The notes under the pieces are model-generated. The model worked only from the letters and a program-made list of their open reading frames with translations, had not been told where the DNA came from and ran no database searches. Of a DNA stretch of 64,000 bases, positions 1 to 8,345 are shown piece by piece. Numbering within the stretch: the stretch's first letter is position 1; every line of letters begins with the position of its first letter. The position numbers and the translations under genes are program-made. Source of the DNA: Pannonibacter carbonis (GTDB lineage Bacteria; Pseudomonadota; Alphaproteobacteria; Rhizobiales; Stappiaceae). The stretch lies in NCBI RefSeq assembly GCF_003012935.1, contig NZ_PUDR01000003.1, positions 310,001 to 374,000 on the forward strand, read 5' to 3'.

Positions 1-369
1 GTCGCGCACCACCATGACGCTGCCATCGCCCTGGCTGACGGCCATGCCGGGGGCGAGAGCCCCCAGAACCCGGTAGCCGACGCCGGCCAGCTCAAAGCGG
101 TAGGTGTAGCCGGCCACCAGAACCAGGCCGAGCGTGCCCCAGGTGGCGACAGCCGTGAGAACCTCGCGAAGGCGCGGGGGGCCGAACACGAGGCTGGCCA
201 GCATGACAAAGGCAATCGCCGACAGGGCGACGATGCGTGGCCCCTCATCATCGGCGGTGAAGGTCTCGTCGATGGGGCCGATATCGAAAAAGTAGGCCAG
301 CAGACCGCCTGCCATGGCGACCAGCAGCGCGCCGACGACAAGGCCGCGCAGAATCGCCTTGGCATTCAT
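1..369 (-). CDS. Membrane-anchored clan AA aspartic protease, N-terminal part (runs off left edge)
   Basis: The gene starts at 369 (ATG) and stays open to the window edge, so only about 123 N-terminal residues are visible. Three hydrophobic stretches are seen (about residues 8-28, 45-64 and 70-90), followed by a short extracytoplasmic run ending in MVVRD. This layout, and the 4-bp overlap with an upstream DUF1289 gene, fit the TIGR02281-type single-domain retropepsin-like proteases common in Rhizobiales. The catalytic DTGA motif would lie beyond the edge and cannot be checked, so the family call is an inference from the N terminus and the neighbour. Confidence 0.55.
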   Translation of the reverse strand, partial: MNAKAILRGLVVGALLVAMAGGLLAYFFDIGPIDETFTADDEGPRIVALSAIAFVMLASLVFGPPRLREVLTAVATWGTLGLVLVAGYTYRFELAGVGYRVLGALAPGMAVSQGDGSVMVVRD

Positions 370-557
370 TGGCTGGTCTCCACGGCTGCGCCCCGCGCCA
401 TCCGCTGGTCAAGCTCGCGCATGATTGTGCGGCGGTTGTCCGGCGTCATGGTGCTCCATGCGACGATCTCGTCGAGCGTACGGGCACAGCCCCGGCAGAG
501 GCCGGAGACAGGATCCATGACACAGATGTGGACACAGGGACTTTCCATGCTTGCCAT
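366..557 (-). CDS. DUF1289 small Cys-rich protein
   Basis: A 63-residue protein with the DUF1289 pattern: CVHIC near residue 8, then CRGCARTLDEI and a Trp a few residues on. The four spaced cysteines suggest a metal or Fe-S site, but no function is established for the family. The stop overlaps the start of the downstream protease gene (ATGA), so the two are probably translated together. A second Met at residue 4 could be the true start; neither has a strong ribosome-binding site. Confidence 0.8.
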   Translation of the reverse strand: MASMESPCVHICVMDPVSGLCRGCARTLDEIVAWSTMTPDNRRTIMRELDQRMARGAAVETSQ

Positions 558-605
558 GTAAGGGGATCCGGACGGAACACAAGGGGATGGTGAGCAGGGA
601 GCCGT

Positions 606-1790
606 TCAGCGGCCTCCGGTCACCAGCAGGATGGGAGCGGTGACAAGAGTCACGGGCAGGGTTACGGCAACTTGCACGGTGCTGCTGACAAAGGAGCCGA
701 GGTCCTTGCCGGCGGCTCCCAGGCTGCCGGCCGCGTCATTGCCGGAGACGGTCAGCTTGTCCTTTTGCAAGACCTCCGTCAGCCGCGGAGCGATGGAGGC
801 GAAGGCGGCAAACTTGGAATGACGGGCAGAATCCGGGCCTTCCAGATTGGTCAGGTCGATCACAACTGCGCCAAGTGCGGCGAGTTCCGCGTCGTCGCCA
901 TAGCGGCCGACCCGGTCCTTGCCACCAGCGATGATGCTGGACACGTTGAGCGCCCGGTCATCCTTGGACAGCAAAAGGATGATTGGCGGGTCGAGACGGC
1001 CGATGCGGCGCATCTGGTCCTTGAACACATCGACATCAATATCTGGTGCGGCCAGAACGATGCGCTTCAGTTTCTGTGACAGCTTCTTGCGCCGCTCCGG
1101 TGGCATCTGGCGCAGGGTCTCCATCATCAGCCAGGTGCCCATCGAATGGGCGAGTACGTTGACCTCGCGGGCGCCGCTGTTGGCCAGGTCCTCCAGCGTC
1201 TGCTCCAGCTCGTCGCGGGCAACGGCAGCGCTGTTGAGGTCATAGACATAGTCGGTGAGGTCACCGCGCGAGGCCCAGGTGAACAGCACTGGCACGCCGG
1301 GCGCATCGGAATCGTGCATCACCTGGGCAAAGCGGTAGACGCCCTCGGCAAACAGGGTGTTGTAGCCGTGGATGAACAGGAACACCTGCCGATCCTTGGG
1401 CTGGCGGGCGGCCAGTTCGCGGCGGACGGCGGCACGGAAGCCGTTATCGCCGTTCAGATAGCTGGCCTTGCGCGTGACCATGTGGCGAGCCGGGTCGCCA
1501 GGCATGCTGTCTGGCCATTCGATCTGGCCGGACGCGTGGTTCGGAGGGATGGAAATGGCAATTTCCGCAAAGTCGCGCTGGTTGGCCCGCTCGCCGGAAA
1601 ACAGGGTGCCCGGCACGTCAGAACGGCTGCGGGTTGTTACCACGAGCAGGTTTTCGACCGAGGCTCCTTCTGCGGCGACGGTGTTGGGCTCTAGCGCACC
1701 AGTCACAGGGCGGCTGCCGCACCCTGCGAGCAGTGCTGCCGTGATGGCAAGGGCAGCAAACCGGACGAGATACTTACCCAGCTGTGTCAT
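606..1790 (-). CDS. DUF900 alpha/beta-hydrolase lipoprotein
   Basis: A 394-residue predicted lipoprotein. The N terminus has a signal peptide ending in the lipobox LLAGC, so the protein should be lipid-anchored in the envelope. The middle has an alpha/beta-hydrolase core of the DUF900 type: a strand with FIHGYNT (oxyanion region, about residue 142) and the nucleophile elbow AHSMG (about residue 215), followed by an Asp-containing APDIDVDVF segment. The substrate is unknown. It overlaps the upstream cobS by 4 bp, so it is probably cotranscribed with it, although no link to cobalamin is evident. Confidence 0.8.
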   Translation of the reverse strand: MTQLGKYLVRFAALAITAALLAGCGSRPVTGALEPNTVAAEGASVENLLVVTTRSRSDVPGTLFSGERANQRDFAEIAISIPPNHASGQIEWPDSMPGDPARHMVTRKASYLNGDNGFRAAVRRELAARQPKDRQVFLFIHGYNTLFAEGVYRFAQVMHDSDAPGVPVLFTWASRGDLTDYVYDLNSAAVARDELEQTLEDLANSGAREVNVLAHSMGTWLMMETLRQMPPERRKKLSQKLKRIVLAAPDIDVDVFKDQMRRIGRLDPPIILLLSKDDRALNVSSIIAGGKDRVGRYGDDAELAALGAVVIDLTNLEGPDSARHSKFAAFASIAPRLTEVLQKDKLTVSGNDAAGSLGAAGKDLGSFVSSTVQVAVTLPVTLVTAPILLVTGGR

Positions 1791-2614
1791 GCCAGCACCA
1801 GAACTCCCAACAGGAACGCCAGCGCTGACAGCTGCTGCACGGCGCCGATCACGTCGCCGGTGAAGCCGCCAATCTTAGCCCACGCCAACCGGCCTGCAGC
1901 ATGCGCTGCCAGTGCGCCGGCGGCAAGCCCGCAGACGAGTGACAAAAACGGAAGCACAAAGACGAGCGGAAGCAGCACGAGCGCTGTGAGGCCCAAGCCG
2001 TTCAGAACTGCGTCCATGCCCGGAATTCCGAAGCGCGCGGCAAGCCCGTCGGGACGGGCAGACGGAAGCTGGGCCCATTGCCACAGGCACAGCAGTCGCG
2101 ACACCGCTTCCATCCCGATCAGCAGCAGCAGGCTGCCCACAACGCCGAAGCGCTCCGGCAGGGCAGCCAGCAGCGCCACCTTCAGGATCAGCGACAGCGC
2201 CAGCGCAATGGCGGCGAAGGCCCCGATGCGGCTGTCCTTCATGATCTCCAGCCGCCGCTCGCGCGTCGCGCCGCCGAAGAACCCATCGGCGATATCGCCA
2301 AGGCCGTCCTCGTGCAGCGCCCCAGTTAGTGCAATCAGGCTGGCCAGAACCAGCGCTGCACTGGCCATCGGCGGCAGGGCGGTCATTTGCAGCACCAGCC
2401 AGAGCAGGGCCGGACCGGTTGCCAGCACGGCGCCAGCCAGCGGCATGGCGCGTGCGATCACCCGGAAGTCCGGCGCAGCGGCCGGATCATCCAGCGGTCC
2501 CACGCTTGGCACCGGCAACCTCGTAAAGAAGCGCAGGCAGGCGGCCGTGTCGGCGGCCAGCCGAGCCAGAGCCGGGGGGACGGGCAAGCCGCCGCCCGTG
2601 TCGTTCTGCTGCAT
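1787..2614 (-). CDS. cobS: Adenosylcobinamide-GDP ribazoletransferase CobS
   Basis: CobS joins adenosylcobinamide-GDP to alpha-ribazole(-phosphate) at the inner membrane, the last assembly step of cobalamin. The 275-residue product has several membrane helices and the conserved acidic signature DGLGDIADGFFGG followed by RLEIMKDSRIGAFA. I start it at the ATG at 2614 (MQQNDTGG); the frame is open to 2959 but that extension is low-complexity Arg/Ser-rich and would overlap cobT. It diverges from cobT across 115 bp. No cobalamin riboswitch is visible in that short gap. Confidence 0.93.
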   Translation of the reverse strand: MQQNDTGGGLPVPPALARLAADTAACLRFFTRLPVPSVGPLDDPAAAPDFRVIARAMPLAGAVLATGPALLWLVLQMTALPPMASAALVLASLIALTGALHEDGLGDIADGFFGGATRERRLEIMKDSRIGAFAAIALALSLILKVALLAALPERFGVVGSLLLLIGMEAVSRLLCLWQWAQLPSARPDGLAARFGIPGMDAVLNGLGLTALVLLPLVFVLPFLSLVCGLAAGALAAHAAGRLAWAKIGGFTGDVIGAVQQLSALAFLLGVLVLA

Positions 2615-2729
2615 GGAACTGTCGCCTGTCCTGGTTGTCTTTTGTCTGTCGAGGGTTATAGAACGGCTGACCCCGCGCCGCCAATCGGGTGAGCGCCCAT
2701 GATCCCAGCCCGTCCGGAGCCTAGCCGCG

Positions 2730-3761
2730 ATGTCCCTTTCCGAATCTGCCCTGCCGTTTGACGACATCCGCAATCTGGTCGCCCAGATGCCCGGACCGGA
2801 TGAGGCAGCTGTTGCTGCCGTGCGCGCCCGCGATGCCGAACTGACCAAGCCGGCCGGCTCGCTCGGCAAGCTGGAAGAGATCGCCGAGTGGCTCGCTGCC
2901 TGGTCGGGCAAGGCGCCGCCGAAGATCACCCGGCCGCTGGTCGCGATCTTTGCCACCAATCACGGCATCGCCGACAAGGGCGTCTCCGCCTTCCCGCAGA
3001 GCGTGACCCGGCAGATGCTGGAGAACTTCGCGGCTGGCGGGGCAGCGATCAACCAGATCTGCATCGCCAATGACCTCGGCCTCAAGGTCTTCGATCTCGC
3101 CATCGACATGCCGACGCCGTCCATCGACGACGAGGACGCGCTGGACGAGCCCAACTGCGCCGCCACCATGGCCTATGGCATGGAAGCGGTGGCCGGCGGC
3201 ACGGACCTGCTCTGCCTTGGCGAGATGGGCATCGGCAACACCACCATCGCGGCGGCCGTGTTCAACGGTCTCTTCGGCGGCACGGCGGCTGACTGGGTCG
3301 GACCGGGTACCGGCGTGGACACCGCGGGCCTGGAGCGCAAGCGCGTCGCCGTTGAAAAGGCCGTCGCCCGGCTCGGCAGCGCCGCGAATGATCCGCTGGA
3401 AGTGCTGCGCAAGGTCGGCGGGCGCGAGATTGCCGCCATGGCCGGAGCCATCCTCGCCGCGCGTCTGCAGCGCACGCCGGTCATTGTCGACGGTTTCGTC
3501 ACCACGGCGGCAGCGGCCGTGCTCTACAAGATGGACCCGGGCGCGCTCGACCACTGCCTGTTCGGCCATGTCTCGGCCGAGCCGGCGCACCGCCGGGCCC
3601 TGGCGGCCATGAACAAGACCGCGCTGTTCGATTTCGGCATGCGTCTCGGCGAGGGCACCGGTGCGGCACTTGCCGCCGGCATCGTCAAGGCTGCTGCCAG
3701 CGTGCACGCCGGCATGGCGACCTTCGCCTCGGCCGGCGTGTCGGGCAAGGACGCCGGCTGA
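2730..3761 (+). CDS. cobT: Nicotinate-nucleotide-dimethylbenzimidazole phosphoribosyltransferase CobT
   Basis: CobT moves phosphoribose from nicotinate mononucleotide to 5,6-dimethylbenzimidazole, making the alpha-ribazole phosphate that CobS uses. The 343-residue protein shows the family pattern: LTKPAGSLGKLE near the N terminus, FATNHGIADKGVSAFP, LGEMGIGNTTIAAA, the GPGTGVD loop, and a C-terminal GMRLGEGTGAALA with the catalytic Glu. It diverges from cobS, so the lower-ligand attachment steps sit together. A GGAG at 2715-2718 lies upstream of the ATG, somewhat far at 11 bases. Confidence 0.95.
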   Translation: MSLSESALPFDDIRNLVAQMPGPDEAAVAAVRARDAELTKPAGSLGKLEEIAEWLAAWSGKAPPKITRPLVAIFATNHGIADKGVSAFPQSVTRQMLENFAAGGAAINQICIANDLGLKVFDLAIDMPTPSIDDEDALDEPNCAATMAYGMEAVAGGTDLLCLGEMGIGNTTIAAAVFNGLFGGTAADWVGPGTGVDTAGLERKRVAVEKAVARLGSAANDPLEVLRKVGGREIAAMAGAILAARLQRTPVIVDGFVTTAAAAVLYKMDPGALDHCLFGHVSAEPAHRRALAAMNKTALFDFGMRLGEGTGAALAAGIVKAAASVHAGMATFASAGVSGKDAG

Positions 3762-3790
3762 GCGGAGACGGCATCGGCCCCGTCTCGGAG

Positions 3791-3892
3791 GTCATCCCCG
3801 CCTTGTGCGGGGATCGCGCCCCGCACGCAGGACAACGTAAGCCAGCCGCCAGGGTCTCTGACATTTGGATCCCCGCACGAGGCGGGGATGAC
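3791..3892. repeat. Intergenic palindromic element (24-bp arms)
   Basis: A 24-base arm at 3791-3814 (gtcatccccgcc...) is repeated inverted at 3869-3892 with one mismatch, enclosing 54 bases. It lies between the converging ends of cobT and the peptidase gene. It resembles the dispersed gtcatcccgg-type palindromic repeats of alphaproteobacterial genomes, and two further relatives with longer arms occur in this window. It could form a transcript end for either flanking gene. Confidence 0.7.
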
Positions 3893-3930
3893 CGTTGCGG
3901 GGAGGAGAGGTTCGCGGCGACCCCGCTGCC

Positions 3931-5976
3931 TCACGCGGCCTTGAGGCCGCGCTTTTCCAGAAGGGCGTTGATGTCCGGGCCGCGGCCACGGAAGGCCTTG
4001 TAGGCGGCGTCCGGGTCCTGGCGGCCGCCGGCGGAATAGATGTGGCGGTAGAGTTTTTCCGCCGTCGCCGGATCGAACACGTTGCCGGTTTCCTCGAAGG
4101 CGCTGAAGGCGTCCGCGTCCATCACCTCCGACCACATGTAGCTGTAGTAGCCGGAGGAATAGCCCTCGCCGGCAAAGGCATGGGCGAAATGCGGCAGCCG
4201 GTGGCGCATGGTGATCTCCGACGGCATGCCGAGATCCTTGAGGACTGACGCCTCATAGGCGGTCACGTCGATGCCGGACGGATCCGGCATCTCGTGCAGG
4301 GCGAGGTCGATCAGCGCGCAGGCCGTGTATTCGACCGTTGCGAAACCCTGGTTGAAATTGCGCGCGCCGAGCACCTTGTCGAGCAGGGCCTTCGGCATCG
4401 GCTCGCCGGTCTTGTAATGCACGGCAAAGCGCGACAGCACCTCCGGCTGGCTCAGCCAGTGCTCGTAGAGCTGCGAGGGCAGTTCGACGAAGTCCCGCGC
4501 CACGCTGGTGCCGGAGATCATCGGATAGGTGACATCGGACAGGAGCCCGTGCAGGCCGTGACCGAATTCGTGGAACAGGGTGCGGGCGTCATCGAAGGTG
4601 AGGAGCGCCGGTTCCCCGTCCGCGCCCTTCGAGAAGTTCATCACGTTGACGATGATCGGGCGAACCTCGCCGTCCAGCTTGTGCTGCGCGCGGAAGGCGC
4701 TCATCCAGGCGCCGGAGCGCTTGGAGGAGCGGGCAAAATAGTCGCCGAGGAACAGGCCGACGTGATTGCCCTGGGCATCGCTCACCTCGAAGACGCGCAC
4801 GTCCGGATGATAGACGGGCAGACCGTGCTTTTCCTCAAAGCGCAGGCCGAACAGGCGGGTCGCGGTGTCGAAGGCGGCTTCGATGATCTTGTCCAGCCGC
4901 AGATAGGGCTTCAGCTCGGTTTCATCGAGGTCATGATCGCGCTTGCGCACCTTCTCGGCATAATGACGCCAGTCCCAGGGGGCGATGGCGGCGTTGTTGC
5001 CTTCCGCCCGAGCGACCTCGGCGAGCTTGTCGGCTTCCTCGCGCGCGCGTTCCACGGCCGGACCCCAGACACGGGTCAGCAGGCCGCGCACCGCATCCGG
5101 CGTCTTGGCCATGGCATCATCAAGCTTGTAGGCGGCGTAGCTCGGGTAGCCGAGCAGGTGGGCGCGTTCGGCCCTGAGGGCCAGCGTCTCGGCAATGATA
5201 CCGCGGTTGTCTGTCGGACCCTCAGCCTCGCCGCGCGCGGACCATGCCTTGAACGCCTCCTCGCGCAAGGCGCGGTTGGTGGAGAACTGCAGGAACGGCT
5301 CGATCGAGGAGCGCGACAGGGTGATGACATGCTTGCCTTCCAGCCCGCGCTCCTTCGCGGCGGCTGCGGCGGCCGCGAGCAGGAAATCCGGCAGGCCGGC
5401 CCGGTCTTCCTCGGTCTCGAGCACGAGCTGATAGTCGGATTCGTCCTTGAGCACGTTCTGCGCAAACTGGGTGCCAAGGGTCGCCAGCCGCTGGCTGATC
5501 CCGGCCATGCGGGCCTTGGCCGCATCGTCGAGCCTTGCTCCGGCGCGGGTGAACATCAGCTGGTAGCGCTCCAGCACCCGGGCCTGTTCCGGGGTGAGGT
5601 CAAGCCCGGCGCGCTGGTCCCAAAGCGCAAACACGCGCGCGGCGAGCCTCGGGTTGAGCAACGTCTCTGACCCATGCAACGAGAGCTTCGGCGCCATCTC
5701 GCGCTCGATTGCCTGCAGATCCGGGTTCGTGTGTGCGCCGGTGAGATTGTAGAACGTCCGCGAGACCCTGGTCAGCGCCTCGCCGCTCGTCTCCATGGCG
5801 CGGATCGTGTTGTCGAAGGTCGGCGCGTCGGCCTGTCCGGCAATGGCGTCGATGTCAGCCCGGGCCTCGGCCATGGCGATGTCGAAGGCTGCGACATAGT
5901 CCTGCGGCCGGATGTCAGCGAACGGGGGCAGGCCGAACGGCGTGGACCAGGCAGAAAGCAGCGGGTTGTCGGACAT
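3931..5976 (-). CDS. dcp: M3-family peptidyl-dipeptidase (Dcp-like)
   Basis: A 681-residue zinc metallopeptidase of family M3 with no signal peptide, so cytoplasmic. The zinc motif HEFGHGLHGL is followed by SGTSVARDFVELPSQ and EHW, which match Dcp-type rather than OpdA-type members. Such enzymes degrade oligopeptides by removing C-terminal dipeptides. Length is normal for the family. It is a single gene with about 190 bp upstream to the divergent sdpR-like gene. Assignment to Dcp rather than a generic oligopeptidase rests on motif memory, so substrate preference is inferred. Confidence 0.88.
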   Translation of the reverse strand: MSDNPLLSAWSTPFGLPPFADIRPQDYVAAFDIAMAEARADIDAIAGQADAPTFDNTIRAMETSGEALTRVSRTFYNLTGAHTNPDLQAIEREMAPKLSLHGSETLLNPRLAARVFALWDQRAGLDLTPEQARVLERYQLMFTRAGARLDDAAKARMAGISQRLATLGTQFAQNVLKDESDYQLVLETEEDRAGLPDFLLAAAAAAAKERGLEGKHVITLSRSSIEPFLQFSTNRALREEAFKAWSARGEAEGPTDNRGIIAETLALRAERAHLLGYPSYAAYKLDDAMAKTPDAVRGLLTRVWGPAVERAREEADKLAEVARAEGNNAAIAPWDWRHYAEKVRKRDHDLDETELKPYLRLDKIIEAAFDTATRLFGLRFEEKHGLPVYHPDVRVFEVSDAQGNHVGLFLGDYFARSSKRSGAWMSAFRAQHKLDGEVRPIIVNVMNFSKGADGEPALLTFDDARTLFHEFGHGLHGLLSDVTYPMISGTSVARDFVELPSQLYEHWLSQPEVLSRFAVHYKTGEPMPKALLDKVLGARNFNQGFATVEYTACALIDLALHEMPDPSGIDVTAYEASVLKDLGMPSEITMRHRLPHFAHAFAGEGYSSGYYSYMWSEVMDADAFSAFEETGNVFDPATAEKLYRHIYSAGGRQDPDAAYKAFRGRGPDINALLEKRGLKAA

Positions 5977-6113
5977 GGGTCAAAACACCTTGGATGGCGA
6001 AAAGGCAGGGCGGGAGATGGCTGCTGTCAGCCATCCGTTTCCTATCCTGTCATATGGGCAAGCCGTTGCCACTTTCCAAATGCTCTGACCGGGTGTCGAT
6101 CCAGAGTTTAGAC

Positions 6114-6144
6114 TTGTCTTTAATTAGAAGATTGTCTAATTAGA
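6114..6144. promoter_or_regulatory. AT-rich repeated operator upstream of the sdpR-like gene
   Basis: Two related half-sites, 6114-6128 (ttgtctttaattaga) and 6132-6144 (ttgtctaattaga), lie 19-49 bases before the sdpR-like ATG in otherwise GC-rich DNA. The second contains the perfect palindrome TCTAATTAGA (6135-6144). Position and symmetry suit autoregulation by the ArsR/SdpR-type repressor encoded just downstream; this role is inferred. The ribosome-binding site aagaggag (6150-6157) follows immediately. Confidence 0.55.
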
Positions 6145-6162
6145 GATCCAAGAGGAGCCCGC

Positions 6163-6471
6163 ATGGCATTCAACCAGGTGTTCGAGGCGCTTGCCCATCC
6201 GGTGAGACGCGAGATTCTGGCCCGGCTCAGATCCGGACCCTTGTCGGCGGGAGACCTTGCCGACGGGTTCGATCTGACGAAGCCTTCGATGTCCGTCCAT
6301 TTCAAGAAGCTGCGCGAGGCGGATCTGGTGTCTGTCGAACGGCAGGGAACGAGCCTGATCTATCAGCTCAACATGTCGTTGCTGGAAGAGGCGCTGGCGG
6401 GTGTCCTGACGTTGACGGATGGCAGAGGTGCGGCCGACGGCGGCACCTCAACAAAAGGAAAGCACGAATGA
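6163..6471 (+). CDS. SdpR-like ArsR-family repressor
   Basis: A 102-residue winged-helix regulator. It matches the SdpR/ArsR pattern: FEALAHPVRREILARL, then GDLADGF, the recognition helix KPSMSVHFKKLREADLV, and a wing ending in IYQLN. No metal-binding Cys pairs are seen, as in the SdpR autorepressor subgroup. A strong ribosome-binding site (aagaggag) precedes the ATG. It overlaps the sdpI-like gene by 4 bp. In Bacillus, SdpR represses its own operon until membrane SdpI captures it; whether that holds here is inference. Confidence 0.85.
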   Translation: MAFNQVFEALAHPVRREILARLRSGPLSAGDLADGFDLTKPSMSVHFKKLREADLVSVERQGTSLIYQLNMSLLEEALAGVLTLTDGRGAADGGTSTKGKHE

Positions 6472-7145
6472 GCGAGCATCCGAGCCTGATGGCTGACACA
6501 TCCCGCCCCGAAGCGCTTGGGGCGGCCGGATTTGTGGGGCTGGGCCTGATTGCTGGCCTGACCCTGGCAGGGTTCCTGTTGCTGCCGGCCGAAACATCCC
6601 TGCCGGTGCATTTCGATCTGAGCGGTGAGGCGGATTCGTTTCTCGGTCGGGACATCGCCTTGCTGCTGCTGCCTGCAATCAGCCTGATCCTGACGATTGG
6701 TGCCATGGCGCTGACGCGGCTTGCCCCAGTTGCAGCGGTGAAGGCAGGGCGGGCGACCATGGCGGTGGCCGTCGTCGGCGTGATCTGGCTGTTTGCCCTG
6801 TGTCAGGCCATCATCCTCTCCGCCGGCTCAGGGCTTGAAGTGAATGTGCCGCGCCTGATCTGCGTCGCGCTGGGCCTGTTCCTGATGCTGCTTGGCAATG
6901 TCCTGCCGAAAACCCGGCCCAATCCTTATGCCGGGCTGAGAACGCCGGCCACGCTGCGTGACCCGGCCATCTGGCGCAAGGCAAACCGCTTTGCCGGGAT
7001 CGCCTTTGCGCTCAGCGGCGCTGTGTTGATTGTCATCGCTGCCATGACCTGGGAAGGCCGTCTGCTTGGCCCTGCCTTGCTCGGCGCAGCAATCTTGCCG
7101 GCAGTCGTCAGCCTTGTTTTTGTCTTCGGGCTGTCGAAGCGCTGA
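6468..7145 (+). CDS. SdpI/DUF1648-like membrane protein
   Basis: A 225-residue polytopic membrane protein with about six hydrophobic segments. The N-terminal half carries the DUF1648 hallmark (LPVHFDLSGEADSF) and the C-terminal half the SdpI-type motif (PNPYAGLRTPATL, then WRKANRFAG). In Bacillus, SdpI confers immunity to the SdpC toxin and sequesters SdpR. The 4-bp overlap with an SdpR-like gene reproduces that pairing, but no SdpC-like toxin gene is present here. Confidence 0.85.
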   Translation: MSEHPSLMADTSRPEALGAAGFVGLGLIAGLTLAGFLLLPAETSLPVHFDLSGEADSFLGRDIALLLLPAISLILTIGAMALTRLAPVAAVKAGRATMAVAVVGVIWLFALCQAIILSAGSGLEVNVPRLICVALGLFLMLLGNVLPKTRPNPYAGLRTPATLRDPAIWRKANRFAGIAFALSGAVLIVIAAMTWEGRLLGPALLGAAILPAVVSLVFVFGLSKR

Positions 7146-7165
7146 AGCCAAACGGATTGTCAGTT

Positions 7166-7570
7166 TCAGTCCGAGGGACCGAACACGACCTGATACATCA
7201 ACCGGCCGGGGTAGAACGTGAAGATCCCGGCCACCAGCAGCGCCCAGAGCATGTATCCCTTCATGGCCTTGGCGTGGCTTGTGATCCGCCCTTTGCGCGC
7301 GGCCCACACGGCCATCGGCACACCGATCAGGGTGACCACCGAGAGGATATGGATCGGGCTGAAGGGGCCGATCATGCGGATGCCGTGGATGAACAGGCTG
7401 GAGCCGGCGACCCACAGCATCAGGAACGCCCAGAGATAGCCGAGCGAGCGGTGGGGCAGGGTGCCCTTGGGAGCTGCGAACTGAACAACGCCCAGAACGG
7501 CAGCAGCTATGGCGGCAAAGGCGTGGGTGTAGACCACAGGTCCGGCGGCAAGCAGAGGCTCAAGCGACAT
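7166..7570 (-). CDS. DUF2306-like membrane protein
   Basis: A 134-residue protein with four membrane helices, resembling the DUF2306 family of uncharacterised membrane proteins (histidines in THAFAA, LPHRSLGYLW, FIHGIR and SHAKAMKG at membrane edges, perhaps metal or haem ligands). I start it at the ATG at 7570, eight bases after the stop of the upstream flavoprotein gene; a longer start at 7612 would overlap that gene by 34 bp. The pair is probably an operon. Function unknown. Confidence 0.7.
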   Translation of the reverse strand: MSLEPLLAAGPVVYTHAFAAIAAAVLGVVQFAAPKGTLPHRSLGYLWAFLMLWVAGSSLFIHGIRMIGPFSPIHILSVVTLIGVPMAVWAARKGRITSHAKAMKGYMLWALLVAGIFTFYPGRLMYQVVFGPSD

Positions 7571-7578
7571 GGTCGGCC

Positions 7579-8190
7579 TCACCACATGGAAGCGGCTGCG
7601 CGGACGGGCCATTCCTCGTCATAAGGCTTGCCGCCAATCGTGCCATTCGACAGGTCGGCGAGGATGTCGCCAGGCGTCGGAAGTGTCTTCGGGTCAACCT
7701 TCGCAGCCTCGTCCCACAGGCCGGCGCGGATGATGGCGCGGGCACACTGGAAGTAGATGGTCTCGATGGTGATGATGATGGCCGAGCGCGGTTCCTTGCC
7801 CTCCATCGCAAGGCGGGCCAGCAGGGCCGGATCGACACTGACGACGGCCTTGCCGTTGACGCGCAGCGCGTTGCCGGAGCCGGGGATCAGGAACATCAGC
7901 GCCACGCGCGGGTCACGCACGATGTTGCGCAGCGAATCGATGCGGTTGTTGCCGCGCCGGTCGGGCATGATCAGCGTCGTGTCGTTCTCGATGACGACGC
8001 ACATGCCCTTGTCGCCCCGCGGAGAACAGTCGAGCCCTTCGGGACCGCTGGTGGCCAGCGCGCAGAAGGGCGCTGCCTCCATCATCCGGCGATACATTGG
8101 CGTCAGGCGCGGGCTTTCCTTGACGGTGGAGGTGGGGCCGGTCGTGCCATAGATGGCTTCGAGCTGATCAACGCTGTTCAGGATGGTCAT
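7579..8190 (-). CDS. PPOX-type FMN-binding flavoprotein
   Basis: A 203-residue cytoplasmic protein of the pyridoxamine-5'-phosphate-oxidase-like split-barrel superfamily. Visible signatures are CALATSGPEGLDCSPRGDKG in the first half, then LIMPDRRGNNRIDSLRNI and VALMFLIPG, and the C-terminal IYFQCARAIIRAGLW. This pattern is typical of the MSMEG_1061-type group, which uses FMN or F420; substrate unknown. It leads a probable two-gene operon with the DUF2306-like gene. Confidence 0.82.
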   Translation of the reverse strand: MTILNSVDQLEAIYGTTGPTSTVKESPRLTPMYRRMMEAAPFCALATSGPEGLDCSPRGDKGMCVVIENDTTLIMPDRRGNNRIDSLRNIVRDPRVALMFLIPGSGNALRVNGKAVVSVDPALLARLAMEGKEPRSAIIITIETIYFQCARAIIRAGLWDEAAKVDPKTLPTPGDILADLSNGTIGGKPYDEEWPVRAAASMW

Positions 8191-8345
8191 GGCGAGGGGG
8201 CAATCCGGAAGGAGGGCAATGCCAAAAAACCGTAGTCCCGGGATAGGTTCAGTACCAGTAGAAACTGCAGGGGCTGGCCTTGAAATCGGTTCCGTCCTGT
8301 CTAGTCTGGCCAGACCTTAGACGACAGTTGGGCGGGAGCCAGGCC

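Noticed and set aside
2615-2729. Possible cobalamin riboswitch between cobS and cobT
   Set aside because: The gap is only 115 bases and shows no B12-box-like core or room for the aptamer in either direction.
2615-2959. N-terminal extension of cobS
   Set aside because: The added residues are Ser/Arg-rich, unlike CobS, and overlap the start of cobT.
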